Part shown: piece after piece, positions 54,892-63,306 of the stretch | Layout of the letters: every line of letters starts with the position of its first letter | Position numbering within the stretch: the first letter of the stretch is position 1 | Source of the DNA: Planctomycetota bacterium | Lineage (GTDB): Bacteria; Planctomycetota; Planctomycetia; Pirellulales; Lacipirellulaceae | Assembly: GCA_024278955.1 (NCBI GenBank) | Contig: JAJRSE010000033.1 | Location: 1-64,000, forward strand | Direction of reading: 5' to 3' | DNA length: 64,000 nt | Translations under genes and position numbers: made by a program | The notes under the pieces: model-generated | The model's input: the letters and a program-made list of their open reading frames with translations, nothing else | What the model was told of the DNA's origin: nothing | Databases searched by the model: none

Positions 54892-55835
54892 AACGCATTG
54901 ACGAAGCAATTGAAATACTGAAGGAGTTAGGGCTTCCGAAAGCACAATAAAATGAACGTTCTGCCCTGACCTTGCTCGCGCTTGCGGGGATCAATCCGAA
55001 AAACCAGTGGAAGCACGCGAAACAATCGCTGCTTCGGACGGTCGACATCATGCAGTTCATGCGTGAGAAGTACAACAAAGACTACAAACCAAATTCACGA
55101 GAAACCATTCGCAGACAAACGCTGCACCAGTTTGAGCAAGCAAGAATCGCAAATCGAAATCCAGACGATCCGTCACGTCCGACAAACAGCGGCAAGAATT
55201 GCTATGCGATCTCCGATGAAGCATTGAAAGTGCTCAAGACTTTCGGCACACGATCATTCGCAAAGGAACGAAGCCAGTTTATCCGAAGAATGGGGTCCCT
55301 GCGTGAGGCGTATAAACGCACGAGAACCTCGAAGGAAGTCCCGCTTGTTTTGCCAAATGGCAAGACGTTCCGGCTTTCACCGGGGGAACACAACCAGCTT
55401 CAAGCAGCCGTGATTGAACAAATGGGCCCTCGGTTTTCACCCGGCGCACAAGTGCTTTACGTCGGCGATACGGCGTCAAAACACTTGGTTCTTGACAAGG
55501 GTGGTTTGAAGAAAGCGGGCGTCCCAATCAACCTGCATGACAAGCTGCCAGATGTAGTCCTGTTTTGGAAAAGCAAGAACTGGTTGTTTCTGATCGAAGC
55601 TGTTACATCACATGGTCCCGTAAGTGAAAAACGACATGCCGAGCTTGAGTCGATGCTGGCTAACTCACCAGTTGGTCGCGTTTACGTAACCGCGTTCATG
55701 ACACGGGCTGAATTTCGCAAATATGCGGGCGAAATCGCATGGGAAACAGAAGTGTGGATCGCAGAGAATCCCGGTCACATGATTCACTTTAATGGCGAGA
55801 AGTTCTTGGGGCCTTACGACGGGGGAGCCCAGTGA
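54888..55835 (+). pseudogene. BsuBI/PstI-family restriction endonuclease, interrupted by an early stop codon
   Basis: The gene starts at TTG 54888, 10 nt after GGAGG, overlapping the methylase stop. It encodes MKRIDEAIEILKELGLPKAQ, then TAA (54948-54950), then continues in frame as NERSALTLLALAGINP. In this family the motif normally runs through Gln-Asn-Glu-Arg, so CAA has become TAA. The remainder is intact: NSRETIRRQTLHQFEQARI, the catalytic region VLYVGDTASKHLVLDKGGL, LHDKLPDVVLFW and FLIEAVTSHGPVSEKRH. Full length would be 315 aa. Restart at TTG 54972 would give 287 aa without the N-terminal helix, with no ribosome binding site. Loss of cleavage with retained methylation is the simplest reading. 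Confidence 0.85.
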
Positions 55836-56016
55836 TCGGACGTGACGAAATCGGTATTGCGAGGAGGCACATAACAAGAAGCAGATCGATTCTACCTTGG
55901 TGCAATCCAATATTCTAGCAACTTCTCCTACACCCACAAACACCTTGCCGTAAAGAGGTTACTGATTTTTCGGTTGGGGTGCCTCTGGATTTTTATGCTG
56001 GAAAGTGTTTTTATTC

Positions 56017-56243
56017 CTTGGCAGATCGTCCTGCCTCTCTCAATCGGCAACTTCCCAACGGGCTCAAAAAACCCTAAGATGAGTGGCTCCAAAAAACAGT
56101 GCCACTCCAAGGGAAAGCAGCCGATATGGGTTTGAAAGTAAGATCCGCCGACGAGTGTGAATTCGATTTAGTTTCCCTTGGCGAGTGCATGTTGCGGCTT
56201 TCGCCCACGGGCCATGGACGAATCGAATTTACTCCCTCTTTAG
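56017..56243 (+). pseudogene. Truncated 5' fragment of the kdgK-like gene (duplicated copy)
   Basis: These 227 bp match 13808-14034 with about 8 substitutions and no gaps: the leader, ribosome binding site and first 39-40 codons (MGLKVRSADECEFDLVSLGE onward). The match ends exactly at TCTTTAG. Beyond it the frame enters unrelated sequence and stops at 56303-56305. It has no domain left and cannot encode a kinase. Confidence 0.9.
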
Positions 56244-56249
56244 TCCGTA

Positions 56250-56359
56250 GGGTGCGTGATTGTCAAAAAACGGTGCGTTCGTTTCGCGATGTAAGTTGGT
56301 ACTAGCATGGACGCACTACTCCCTTGGAACGCACCAAATTAAGTGACTACCACGCACCC
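56250..56359. repeat. Inverted repeat GGGTGCGTG ... CACGCACCC
   Basis: GGGTGCGTG (56250-56258) and CACGCACCC (56351-56359) are perfect inverted ends, with pairing continuing imperfectly inward (TTGTCA against TGACTA). Inside, GGTGCGTTC and GAACGCACC form a second pair. It abuts the truncated kinase copy 6 bp after its breakpoint. Confidence 0.7.
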
Positions 56360-56393
56360 GACCTCCGTCTGGGCCACCCTCACATAGTCGGGT

Positions 56394-56430
56394 TTCACTC
56401 CGTGAAACCAAATTCGATTCACGGAGTGAA
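56394..56430. repeat. Nested palindrome with GTTTCAC/GTGAAAC core
   Basis: TTCACTCCGTGAA (56394-56406) and its exact complement (56418-56430) form a 13-bp hairpin with an 11-nt loop. The left arm is itself part of a palindrome GGTTTCAC-TCC-GTGAAACC (56391-56409), like parS with 3 bp inserted at the centre. Confidence 0.65.
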
Positions 56431-57143
56431 TCGCGACATTGTTTGATGACTCACAACACCAACTCTGCGCCCCTGCGAGAGCACTTTTCCTGGACATCCT
56501 CGCAGCTCAAAAAAACTCGTCGTGCCCGCCGTGTCGTCGTGGTTCCCTCTTCATCTATTCCGAACCCGGCCAAAAACAACCTTCGCATTCCCTTCCTCAA
56601 AATGCGATAATCACCGTGGCAACAATTTCTGAAAAGACCAACGACAAAAAGTTTTAACGCAGAGCCCGCGGAGAAAATTTCCCAGCACCACCTCCGCGGT
56701 CCTCTCCGAACTCTGCGTAAAAAATTCATTTGAAGCATCACCAATAATATTGTCCCAAGAGGAGACTCCAAAAATCCTAAATTCAACCAATATTGTCCCA
56801 GTCGCCATGTAGGAAACCCTGGAATCCTCGAACCAATCGAAAATCCCAAGGGACAGAAACCCCGAATTTTGTCCCAAAACATGGGACCCCTACCCATGGG
56901 ACAAAACCCCGACAGAGGGGGTGCAGAAGAAATAGGTGGAGGCAAGAAATCAACGGTCACCAAAGAAAACAGAGCCTAAAACGCACAGCCGAACATCCAT
57001 TCCAAGCCCTTCCTCCTGAGACGTCCAGCGCGTTACAATGAGGGGTTGGAATAGAAAATTGGCCTCACGCACCAACCGCCCTGCCCTACCTGGGGGAACT
57101 TGGGCTAGAGAATAAAGATTAGCAAGGAAGGTAAATCGCAACC
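56431..57143. other. Non-coding leader region of pyrG with GTCCCA/TGGGAC motifs
   Basis: No gene is supported here; a 170-codon minus-strand frame lacks a ribosome binding site and normal composition. Features seen: an inverted pair of GCAGAG-type ends (about 56659-56719), two direct copies of CCAATA(AT)ATTGTCCCA (56741-56757 and 56787-56800), and TTTTGTCCCA (56867-56876) facing TGGGACAAAA (56898-56907), with another CATGGGACC between them. GGAAGG precedes the pyrG start. Confidence 0.5.
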
Positions 57144-58802
57144 ATGACCAAACATTTATTCGTAACCGGCGGCGTCGTCAGCTCGCTCGGCAAAGGGCTT
57201 ACCAGCGCTTCGGTGGGCATGCTGCTCGAACAACGCGGCCTGACCGTTCGCATGCAGAAGCTCGACCCCTATATCAACGTCGACCCCGGCACGATGAGCC
57301 CCTACCAGCACGGCGAAGTTTATGTCCTCGACGATGGCAGCGAAACCGACCTCGACCTGGGCCACTACGAGCGATTTACCAATTCGCCGTTAACCCGCGA
57401 TTCCAATTACACCACCGGCCAGATTTACCAGTCCGTCATCAATAAAGAACGCCGCGGCGAGTTTCTCGGAAAAACCGTTCAGGTAATCCCCCACATCACC
57501 AACGAAATCAAGTCAGTCATCCACAAACTGGCCGACGAATCAGTCGACGTCGTGATTACCGAAATCGGCGGCACCGTTGGCGATATCGAAAGCCTGCCCT
57601 ACCTCGAAGCCATCCGCCAATTCTCGAACGACGTCGGCAAAGGCAACTGTCTCTATCTCCACCTCACCTTGGTGCCTTACCTCAAGGCGGCCCGCGAGCT
57701 GAAAACCAAGCCAACCCAACATTCGGTCGGCCAGTTACGAGAAATCGGCATCCAACCCGACATTCTCGTCTGTCGTACCGAACAGCCAATGAGTCGCGAA
57801 GAGTGCGAAAAAATTTCGCTGTTTTGCAATCTCGAACTAGAAGCGGTAATCGAAGAACGAGACAAAGATTTCTCGATCTACGAAGTCCCTCTGAGTCTCT
57901 ATGAACATCGCCTCGACGCTCTCGTCTGCCAAAAACTGGGCCTGCAAACACAAGAACCCGATCTCGATATGTGGCGAGATTTGCTCCAACGCTTGCGCAA
58001 CCCAAAGCATGAAGTAAGCATCGCCGTGGTGGGGAAATACGCCGACCATCGCGATGCCTACAAATCGATTTACGAAGCGCTCGACCACGCCGGCATGGCC
58101 AATACTACCCAGATTCGCCTGGCACGAATTCGTAGCGAAGATGTCGAATCCAAAGGCCCCGAACGACTCCTAGCCGGATTCGATGGAATCCTCGTCCCCG
58201 GAGGTTTTGGCGAACGTGGCATCGAAGGCAAAGTCGCTACCGTGCGATATGCACGCGAAAAAGGCATTCCATTTTTCGGAATTTGCCTCGGAATGCAGTG
58301 TGCCGTGGTCGAATTCGCGCGGAACGTTTGTGACCTCAAAGACGCACATTCCACGGAATTCGACAAAGAAACCAACAACCCAGTCATCTGCATGCTAGAC
58401 GAGCAGCAATCGATTACTGACAAAGGCGGCACCATGCGACTCGGGGCACAGCCAGCAAAACTCGCCGAAGGCAGCCACGCAGCTGAGTGTTACGCGACGA
58501 CCGAAGTCTCTGAACGGCATCGTCACCGGTTTGAAGTAAACAACGTCTATCGACAGCAACTCGAAGCCCACGGACTGCAAATCACAGGCACCAGCCCCGA
58601 TGGCTCGCTCGTCGAAATCATCGAATTGCCCGACCACCGCTGGTTCGTTGCTGTGCAGTACCACCCCGAATTCAAATCGAAGCCCACCTCTGCCCATCCG
58701 CTATTCAAGGGCTTCGTCGACGCGGCCATCGGCCATCACAAGGCCAAACACGGCAAGTCGGCCGCTGACGCCGACTCCTCCTGTTCACCTATCACTCACT
58801 AG
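57144..58802 (+). CDS. pyrG: CTP synthase
   Basis: The 552-aa protein is full length. The N-terminal synthetase domain begins [20 protein letters not shown] and has [20 protein letters not shown] and [20 protein letters not shown]. The C-terminal class I glutaminase has the nucleophile in [16 protein letters not shown] and the His-Glu pair in [10 protein letters not shown]. It makes CTP from UTP, ATP and glutamine. The DUF1844 gene follows after 18 bp on the same strand, so the two are probably co-transcribed. Confidence 0.97.
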   Translation: MTKHLFVTGGVVSSLGKGLTSASVGMLLEQRGLTVRMQKLDPYINVDPGTMSPYQHGEVYVLDDGSETDLDLGHYERFTNSPLTRDSNYTTGQIYQSVINKERRGEFLGKTVQVIPHITNEIKSVIHKLADESVDVVITEIGGTVGDIESLPYLEAIRQFSNDVGKGNCLYLHLTLVPYLKAARELKTKPTQHSVGQLREIGIQPDILVCRTEQPMSREECEKISLFCNLELEAVIEERDKDFSIYEVPLSLYEHRLDALVCQKLGLQTQEPDLDMWRDLLQRLRNPKHEVSIAVVGKYADHRDAYKSIYEALDHAGMANTTQIRLARIRSEDVESKGPERLLAGFDGILVPGGFGERGIEGKVATVRYAREKGIPFFGICLGMQCAVVEFARNVCDLKDAHSTEFDKETNNPVICMLDEQQSITDKGGTMRLGAQPAKLAEGSHAAECYATTEVSERHRHRFEVNNVYRQQLEAHGLQITGTSPDGSLVEIIELPDHRWFVAVQYHPEFKSKPTSAHPLFKGFVDAAIGHHKAKHGKSAADADSSCSPITH

Positions 58803-58820
58803 CATAGAGTTTCCAAAATT

Positions 58821-59225
58821 ATGAGCGAAGAAAAAAAGATTTTTATCGACGAAGATTGGAAAAGCCAAATCGCAGCTGAGAAAGAAGAACTTCAGCGCGA
58901 GGCCGAAGAACAGACCGAGTCGCCAGAGCCACAGCAGGGAGAAGTGCCCCCCGCTTCGCTAGAAATGCTTGTGACCATGTTCGCCAGTGAAGCAATGATG
59001 GCCCTGGGGCAATTGCCCAATCCGGCAACGGGCCAACTATCGATCAGCCTTGATCACGCACGCTATGCGATCGACATGCTCCAGATGCTACAAGAGAAGA
59101 CCAAGGGGAACCTCGATCCGAATGAAGCCAAAATGCTCGAAGACCTTTTGCATCAACTTAGAATGCTCTTCGTAGCGTCGCAATCCCCTCCGGAAGATAC
59201 GCCAAGCATTCAACTGGAAGGTTAA
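58821..59225 (+). CDS. DUF1844 protein
   Basis: The 134-aa protein has a charged N-terminal half (IDEDWKSQIAAEKEELQREA) and the DUF1844 core PASLEMLVTMFASEAMMALGQ, ISLDHARYAIDMLQMLQEKT and MLEDLLHQLRMLFV. It is a small helical cytosolic protein of unknown role. The spacing of 18 bp after pyrG suggests one transcript. Confidence 0.85.
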   Translation: MSEEKKIFIDEDWKSQIAAEKEELQREAEEQTESPEPQQGEVPPASLEMLVTMFASEAMMALGQLPNPATGQLSISLDHARYAIDMLQMLQEKTKGNLDPNEAKMLEDLLHQLRMLFVASQSPPEDTPSIQLEG

Positions 59226-59231
59226 AAAACA

Positions 59232-59350
59232 CCATGCCTGGTTGACGTCAATGAGACGCCAATGACCCAATAACCCTTTAATTTCGACTTGCATCCCGAT
59301 CCGGGTGACAACGGACGGGTAAAACAGGCTATTGTGCCAACCAGGCATGG
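59232..59350. repeat. Intergenic segment with 13-bp perfect inverted ends
   Basis: CCATGCCTGGTTG (59232-59244) and its exact complement (59338-59350) enclose about 93 bp. The segment fills the gap between the convergent DUF1844 and mraZ genes. It may be a two-way transcription stop or a small mobile repeat. Confidence 0.6.
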
Positions 59351-59385
59351 CGGCTTTGTATTACTTTTTGTTTTGGTTTAGTTTG

Positions 59386-59901
59386 TTAGTTGGCCAGTTG
59401 GTTGAACAAATCTCGAAACCCGGGCATATGTTCGCCGATATGTTCGCTCCAGCGGCGCGGATGCCAAATCTCGACGCAAACCGCGGCGCCAACTACCATG
59501 ACGTTTTCCCCCGCTTCAATCTCCAAAAATTCGCGAAAGCTATCAGGAATTGCCAGCCGACCACGGCCAGCAATCGGCACCGTCCGGTGGCGTGTCGAAA
59601 GCAATCGGCCAAGCTTCTGAACCTGATCCAACCGACCGGCCAGCCGACCACTTTGAATCTTGCTTTTCACCAAGCTCACCCCATCTGCCAACCAAGACTC
59701 CCATTGCTTGCTATTCCAGACGCTCACACAACCGGGCCGCTCCTTAGCAAGGACGCACCCCCCAGAACTCGCAGCCAGCCCACTCGCCCATTCAAGAGGC
59801 AAGGAAACCCGGAATCGCTCGTCGATCGACCGGCTCCACTCGCCAAGGTAGAGGCCCTCATTGTTAGGGGCATCGCAAATCGGCTCGTGATTTTGTGGCA
59901 T
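59386..59901 (-). CDS. mraZ: MraZ-like SpoVT/AbrB-fold transcription regulator
   Basis: The 171-aa protein has two AbrB-like halves: GEWSRSIDERFRVSLPLEWA near residues 20-40, and RGRLAIPDSFREFLEIEAGE near residues 112-131, ending with VVGAAVCVEIWHPRRWSEH. This is the MraZ layout. MraZ normally heads and represses the division/cell-wall cluster. Here no rsmH, ftsL or mur gene is near, in line with planctomycetes lacking FtsZ. It is a solitary copy whose targets are unknown. Confidence 0.8.
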   Translation of the reverse strand: MPQNHEPICDAPNNEGLYLGEWSRSIDERFRVSLPLEWASGLAASSGGCVLAKERPGCVSVWNSKQWESWLADGVSLVKSKIQSGRLAGRLDQVQKLGRLLSTRHRTVPIAGRGRLAIPDSFREFLEIEAGENVMVVGAAVCVEIWHPRRWSEHIGEHMPGFRDLFNQLAN

Positions 59902-60226
59902 TGATCGCTTTTCAAGCAGCTTGACCTAATTCAAATCCTCCATGAACACTACAGGGGCTGAAATCCCCGAAAATAATTCCATTTATCTAATAAAATGGGC
60001 CGCATACCCACAGTTAAGCATTCTAGCGAAGGCTTCTAGTTGTGCAAGTCTTTGGCTAACAAACGTCGAAAAACCTCGGAAAACGGCGAGTTTGTCCCCA
60101 GGAATCGCAAAAGACTTGCTCTCATATCGGTGTGGCGTACTCCCGGAGTATTTTGTATTGATGGGCTTCCACTTTTTAGGCCTTTTACGCTCCCGAATCG
60201 ACATCCACCGAGGACCGGCGAAAGTT
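59902..60226. other. Divergent intergenic region
   Basis: About 325 bp between mraZ and the ketosynthase gene. The frame of the ketosynthase is open through it (to 59942), but residues before its Met are not family-like. Promoters for both genes should lie here. I see no repeat. Confidence 0.4.
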
Positions 60227-61471
60227 ATGTTCAACCGTGTCGTTATCACCGGAATAGGCATGGTCACGTCTGTTGGCGAAGATCGAGATTCCACTTGGAG
60301 TGCCGTTCGAGCAGGGCGAAGCGGAATACGGCGGCTGCAGGGTATCCCGGGGCTGTCTGGCATTGAAATGCTTGGCGCAACTGTCGGGAGCCCTCCTGCG
60401 GACGACTACGGTACGCGGAACCTCCCCATGGCGCTGCAAGCGGCCAACGAGGCTCTCGAGGACAGCCAGCTTTACGACCAGCCTCTCGAACGTTCGCGGT
60501 TTGGTTGTGCCCTCACCGCTCAAATGGGCGATACTCCCGGTTATTCAGAATTGAGAGCGAACGAGTCGCGTTCTGGCACGGCGTCGACATGGTGGCATGA
60601 GTGGCTCCCTAATACCGTTTGTGCGAACGTGGCCAACCACTTTCGCATTGAAGGACCAAGACTTAGTAATTCGGCCGCGTGTGCTAGCAGTACCGTTTCG
60701 ATGCTTCAAGCAGTGCGAGCTATTAAGGAGGATCAGTGCGATTTGGTTTTGGCAGGTGGAGTGCAAACGATCCATCCGCTGATCGCTGCTGGCTTTCACA
60801 ACATGCGAGTGCTTGCTTATCACGACCAACCCGAACTGGCTTGTCGACCATTCGATTCTAATCGCACTGGCTTTGTCATGGGGGAAGGCTCTGCGATGCT
60901 GGTACTCGAACGACTTAGCCATGCTGTGGCGAGGCGTGCTCCGATCTATGCCGAAGTGGTCGGCGGGCGTATCTGTTGCGATGCGCATCACATCACAGGG
61001 TTAAGCGAAGATAGTGCTGGGCTAACTCGGTTGATCTCCGATACGCTAAAAACTTCGCGATTGGATCCGACGGATATTTCGTATATTAACGCCCACGGGA
61101 CAGGCACCTTGCAAAACGATGTGACGGAGACTCGCGGCATTAGAAATTCCTTTGGGAAAGCTGCTGAGCAGGTGTGCATGAGTTCTACAAAATCGATGTT
61201 GGGACATTTGGTCAATGCGGCGGGAGCTGTTGAACTTGCCATTTCGACGCTAGCCTTACGTGATGGTTTTGCACCTCCCACGGTGAATCTGACCCAGCCC
61301 GACCCGCTGTGCGATCTTGATTGTCTGCCCTTGGTTGGCAGGCGACAGGAATTCGAGCACGCTCTCAAATTGTCGATCGCCTTTGGAGGCCACTTGGCAG
61401 CAGTGGCTCTGCGTCGCTGGAGCGACCAAGGGGCCAGGCCCTCACTGCTTCCCGACGCGGTTGCTGCCTAG
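60227..61471 (+). CDS. Beta-ketoacyl-ACP synthase II-like enzyme
   Basis: ATG 60227 starts MFNRVVITGIGMVTSVGED, a typical KAS N-terminus, giving 414 aa. The catalytic set is present: Cys in NSAACASSTVSMLQ, His in INAHGTGTLQND, Lys in STKSMLGHLVNAAGAVE and the second His in the same motif. The core matches FabF. It condenses malonyl-ACP with acyl-ACP. No acpP or fabG adjoins, so it may serve a secondary lipid or be one of several paralogues. Confidence 0.88.
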   Translation: MFNRVVITGIGMVTSVGEDRDSTWSAVRAGRSGIRRLQGIPGLSGIEMLGATVGSPPADDYGTRNLPMALQAANEALEDSQLYDQPLERSRFGCALTAQMGDTPGYSELRANESRSGTASTWWHEWLPNTVCANVANHFRIEGPRLSNSAACASSTVSMLQAVRAIKEDQCDLVLAGGVQTIHPLIAAGFHNMRVLAYHDQPELACRPFDSNRTGFVMGEGSAMLVLERLSHAVARRAPIYAEVVGGRICCDAHHITGLSEDSAGLTRLISDTLKTSRLDPTDISYINAHGTGTLQNDVTETRGIRNSFGKAAEQVCMSSTKSMLGHLVNAAGAVELAISTLALRDGFAPPTVNLTQPDPLCDLDCLPLVGRRQEFEHALKLSIAFGGHLAAVALRRWSDQGARPSLLPDAVAA

Positions 61472-62233
61472 AAGTAAAATCGCATGGTGCTTTCATGAGT
61501 ATCTGATCCTGTGAAAATTCATGAGTTAGGTTGCAGGCTTTAGGCGTAACTACTCAGCGGTGATTGGTATGGCTCAACGTTAGAAGTATTTTTGCCCTTT
61601 GCTATTCGGAATTTCATCCGTCTGGTAGGGCGAAGGCGAATGGAAGAGGAAAGTAGGCTATCATTGTCACAGTCTTGCCGAAAGGAAGCGTCCCAATGAT
61701 TGTTGAAACTTGAAGGTGGTCTCCCGAAAAGCACGGCTCTTCCCTTCGTTCGATCGGGTTGCTCGCCAGCAGAGCCCGATTGGACGGCGATTGTAACCGA
61801 ATCCCCTTTGTTCTGAAAACGCACCTCAAACCGAGTCAAACACGTTATGGTTACGAGTTGTATAGGCAAACTGTTTGTCAGGAACAACTTACGGAAAAGT
61901 ACGCTTAATCCGGATGAACCCTATTTCTTATCCTTTTCGTGTTTTTTGTGGCTACTGCTTTTGGTTGTGGCCGGCGACCGCGTTGGGAACTCTGTGGCTA
62001 CACAATTAAAGGAACTGCTCTAACAATGGTGTGTGTGGTTGGTAGTTTCGGTATTGCTCCTTCGTAATGATTCCTCCGTCGTCGAAACGACAACGGCAGG
62101 AGCGATTGGAGCTTTCCGGACGGAGGATAGGTCGTTAACGTGTGATTCTTGTATTTCCATTGAACCTAACCCTTCTCTGTTGGAGTTGGGACAGACCGCT
62201 TGGCGCATGCACATCACGCGAAGAGACGCACCC
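61472..62233. other. Long intergenic region with a repeat copy
   Basis: About 760 bp. Open frames of 115 codons (minus) and longer antisense frames towards 62.6 kb lack ribosome binding sites. At 61985-62001 GGGAACTCTGTGGCTAC repeats the right end of the element at 13712-13787 with one change, and TTTTGTGGCTAC lies at about 61945. No RNA gene was recognised. Confidence 0.45.
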
Positions 62234-63306
62234 TTATTTGGGCAATTCATCGGGAATCGCCTCGGTTGTTTGACGCTGCCTGACCGGGCGGAATTTTTGT
62301 GCGCGCTCACCATAAATATCGCCGACGTAGAGATTGCCCTCGGCGTCTTGGACGATGCAGTGAATACCGACCGCTTCTCCTGGCTTGAGCTTCGAAGTAT
62401 CCGGGTTCTCTTTATCTGGCCCCACATCCCCGAGTGGAATCGACCAGACTTGCTGAATGATCCCCTCCGCAGTGAATCGCATGAAAAGCTGGTCCTTGAA
62501 CTCGAGTGCTTTCCCGTCGCGAACCCACCAATGGGGCGACGAACCACAGACCCAGAGTTGATCGTCCTCGGTAACGGAAAGTCCCCAAGGCATGATCATG
62601 TTCGCCCACTGGTTTAGAAATTTGCCTTCCTGATTGAAAACCTGAATCCGCCCACTATTCCGGTCTGCAACATACAAAAGCCCCTTCGAGTCGACCACGA
62701 TCGCATGGGGCAGAACAAATTGGCCTGGTGCCGATCCGTACTCGCCCCAGGTTTTGATAAAGTTTCCGTCCTTGTCGAAATGAACGATCCTCCGGTTGCC
62801 GTAGCCATCGGTGACAAAAATGTCGCCTTCCGGGGTGATCGCCATGTCGGTCGGCATGTTGAAATGCGATTGGTCTTCGCCCTTTCTCCACGAACGCCTA
62901 AGGTAAGCAGTAGCTCCCCTTCGGGTGTGTATTTCTGGACAATGTGTAGCCCAAAGTCGGCAACCCAAATGTTCCCTTCTGGGCCGACACGTAGTTGGTG
63001 CGCATCCTTAAAGCGATCTTTCCCCCAAGTCCGTACGAACTTGCCTTCGGTCGTATAAACTTGGACCGGATCGGGACCCCGATTGAAAATCCAGACTTGT
63101 TTCTCCCCGTCGATGGCGATGCCCGAAACCCAGCCAAAGGGGCTCACGTCGTCAGGGCGATTTGGCCAGGAAGGGATTACGTCGTACTCAACAACGATCG
63201 GCTCTTCCGCATAGCTCGGATTCCCCTCGGCCAAGACCGATAGGGGATTGGCAACCGCCGCCGCGAGGCATAGCAGTAAGCGAAACAAATTAGAGGGAGC
63301 AGTCAT
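62234..63306 (-). pseudogene. NHL-repeat (six-bladed propeller) protein, frameshifted
   Basis: The 5' part starts at ATG 63306 with a signal peptide (FRLLLCLAAAVANPLSVLA) and propeller blades (GWVSGIAIDGEKQVWIFNRG, VYTTEGKFVRTWGKD, YTPEGELLLTLGVRG). At about 62880-62885 the frame breaks. The remaining blades continue in another frame: GEDQSHFNMPTDMAITPEGD, IVHFDKDGNFIKTWGEYG, and so on to the stop at 62234. One extra base in the AAAGGG tract would restore a 357-aa protein. Each half alone is incomplete. A sequencing error is possible. The start overlaps the stop of the acetamidase gene (ATGA), so they form an operon. Confidence 0.82.

Noticed and set aside
56451-56963. 170-codon minus-strand frame
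   Set aside because: It spans repeats and TTGTCCCA motifs, has no ribosome binding site and an odd Trp/Cys/Gly composition.
62020-62547. 175-codon minus-strand frame
   Set aside because: It overlaps the NHL-repeat gene in another frame and lacks propeller motifs.
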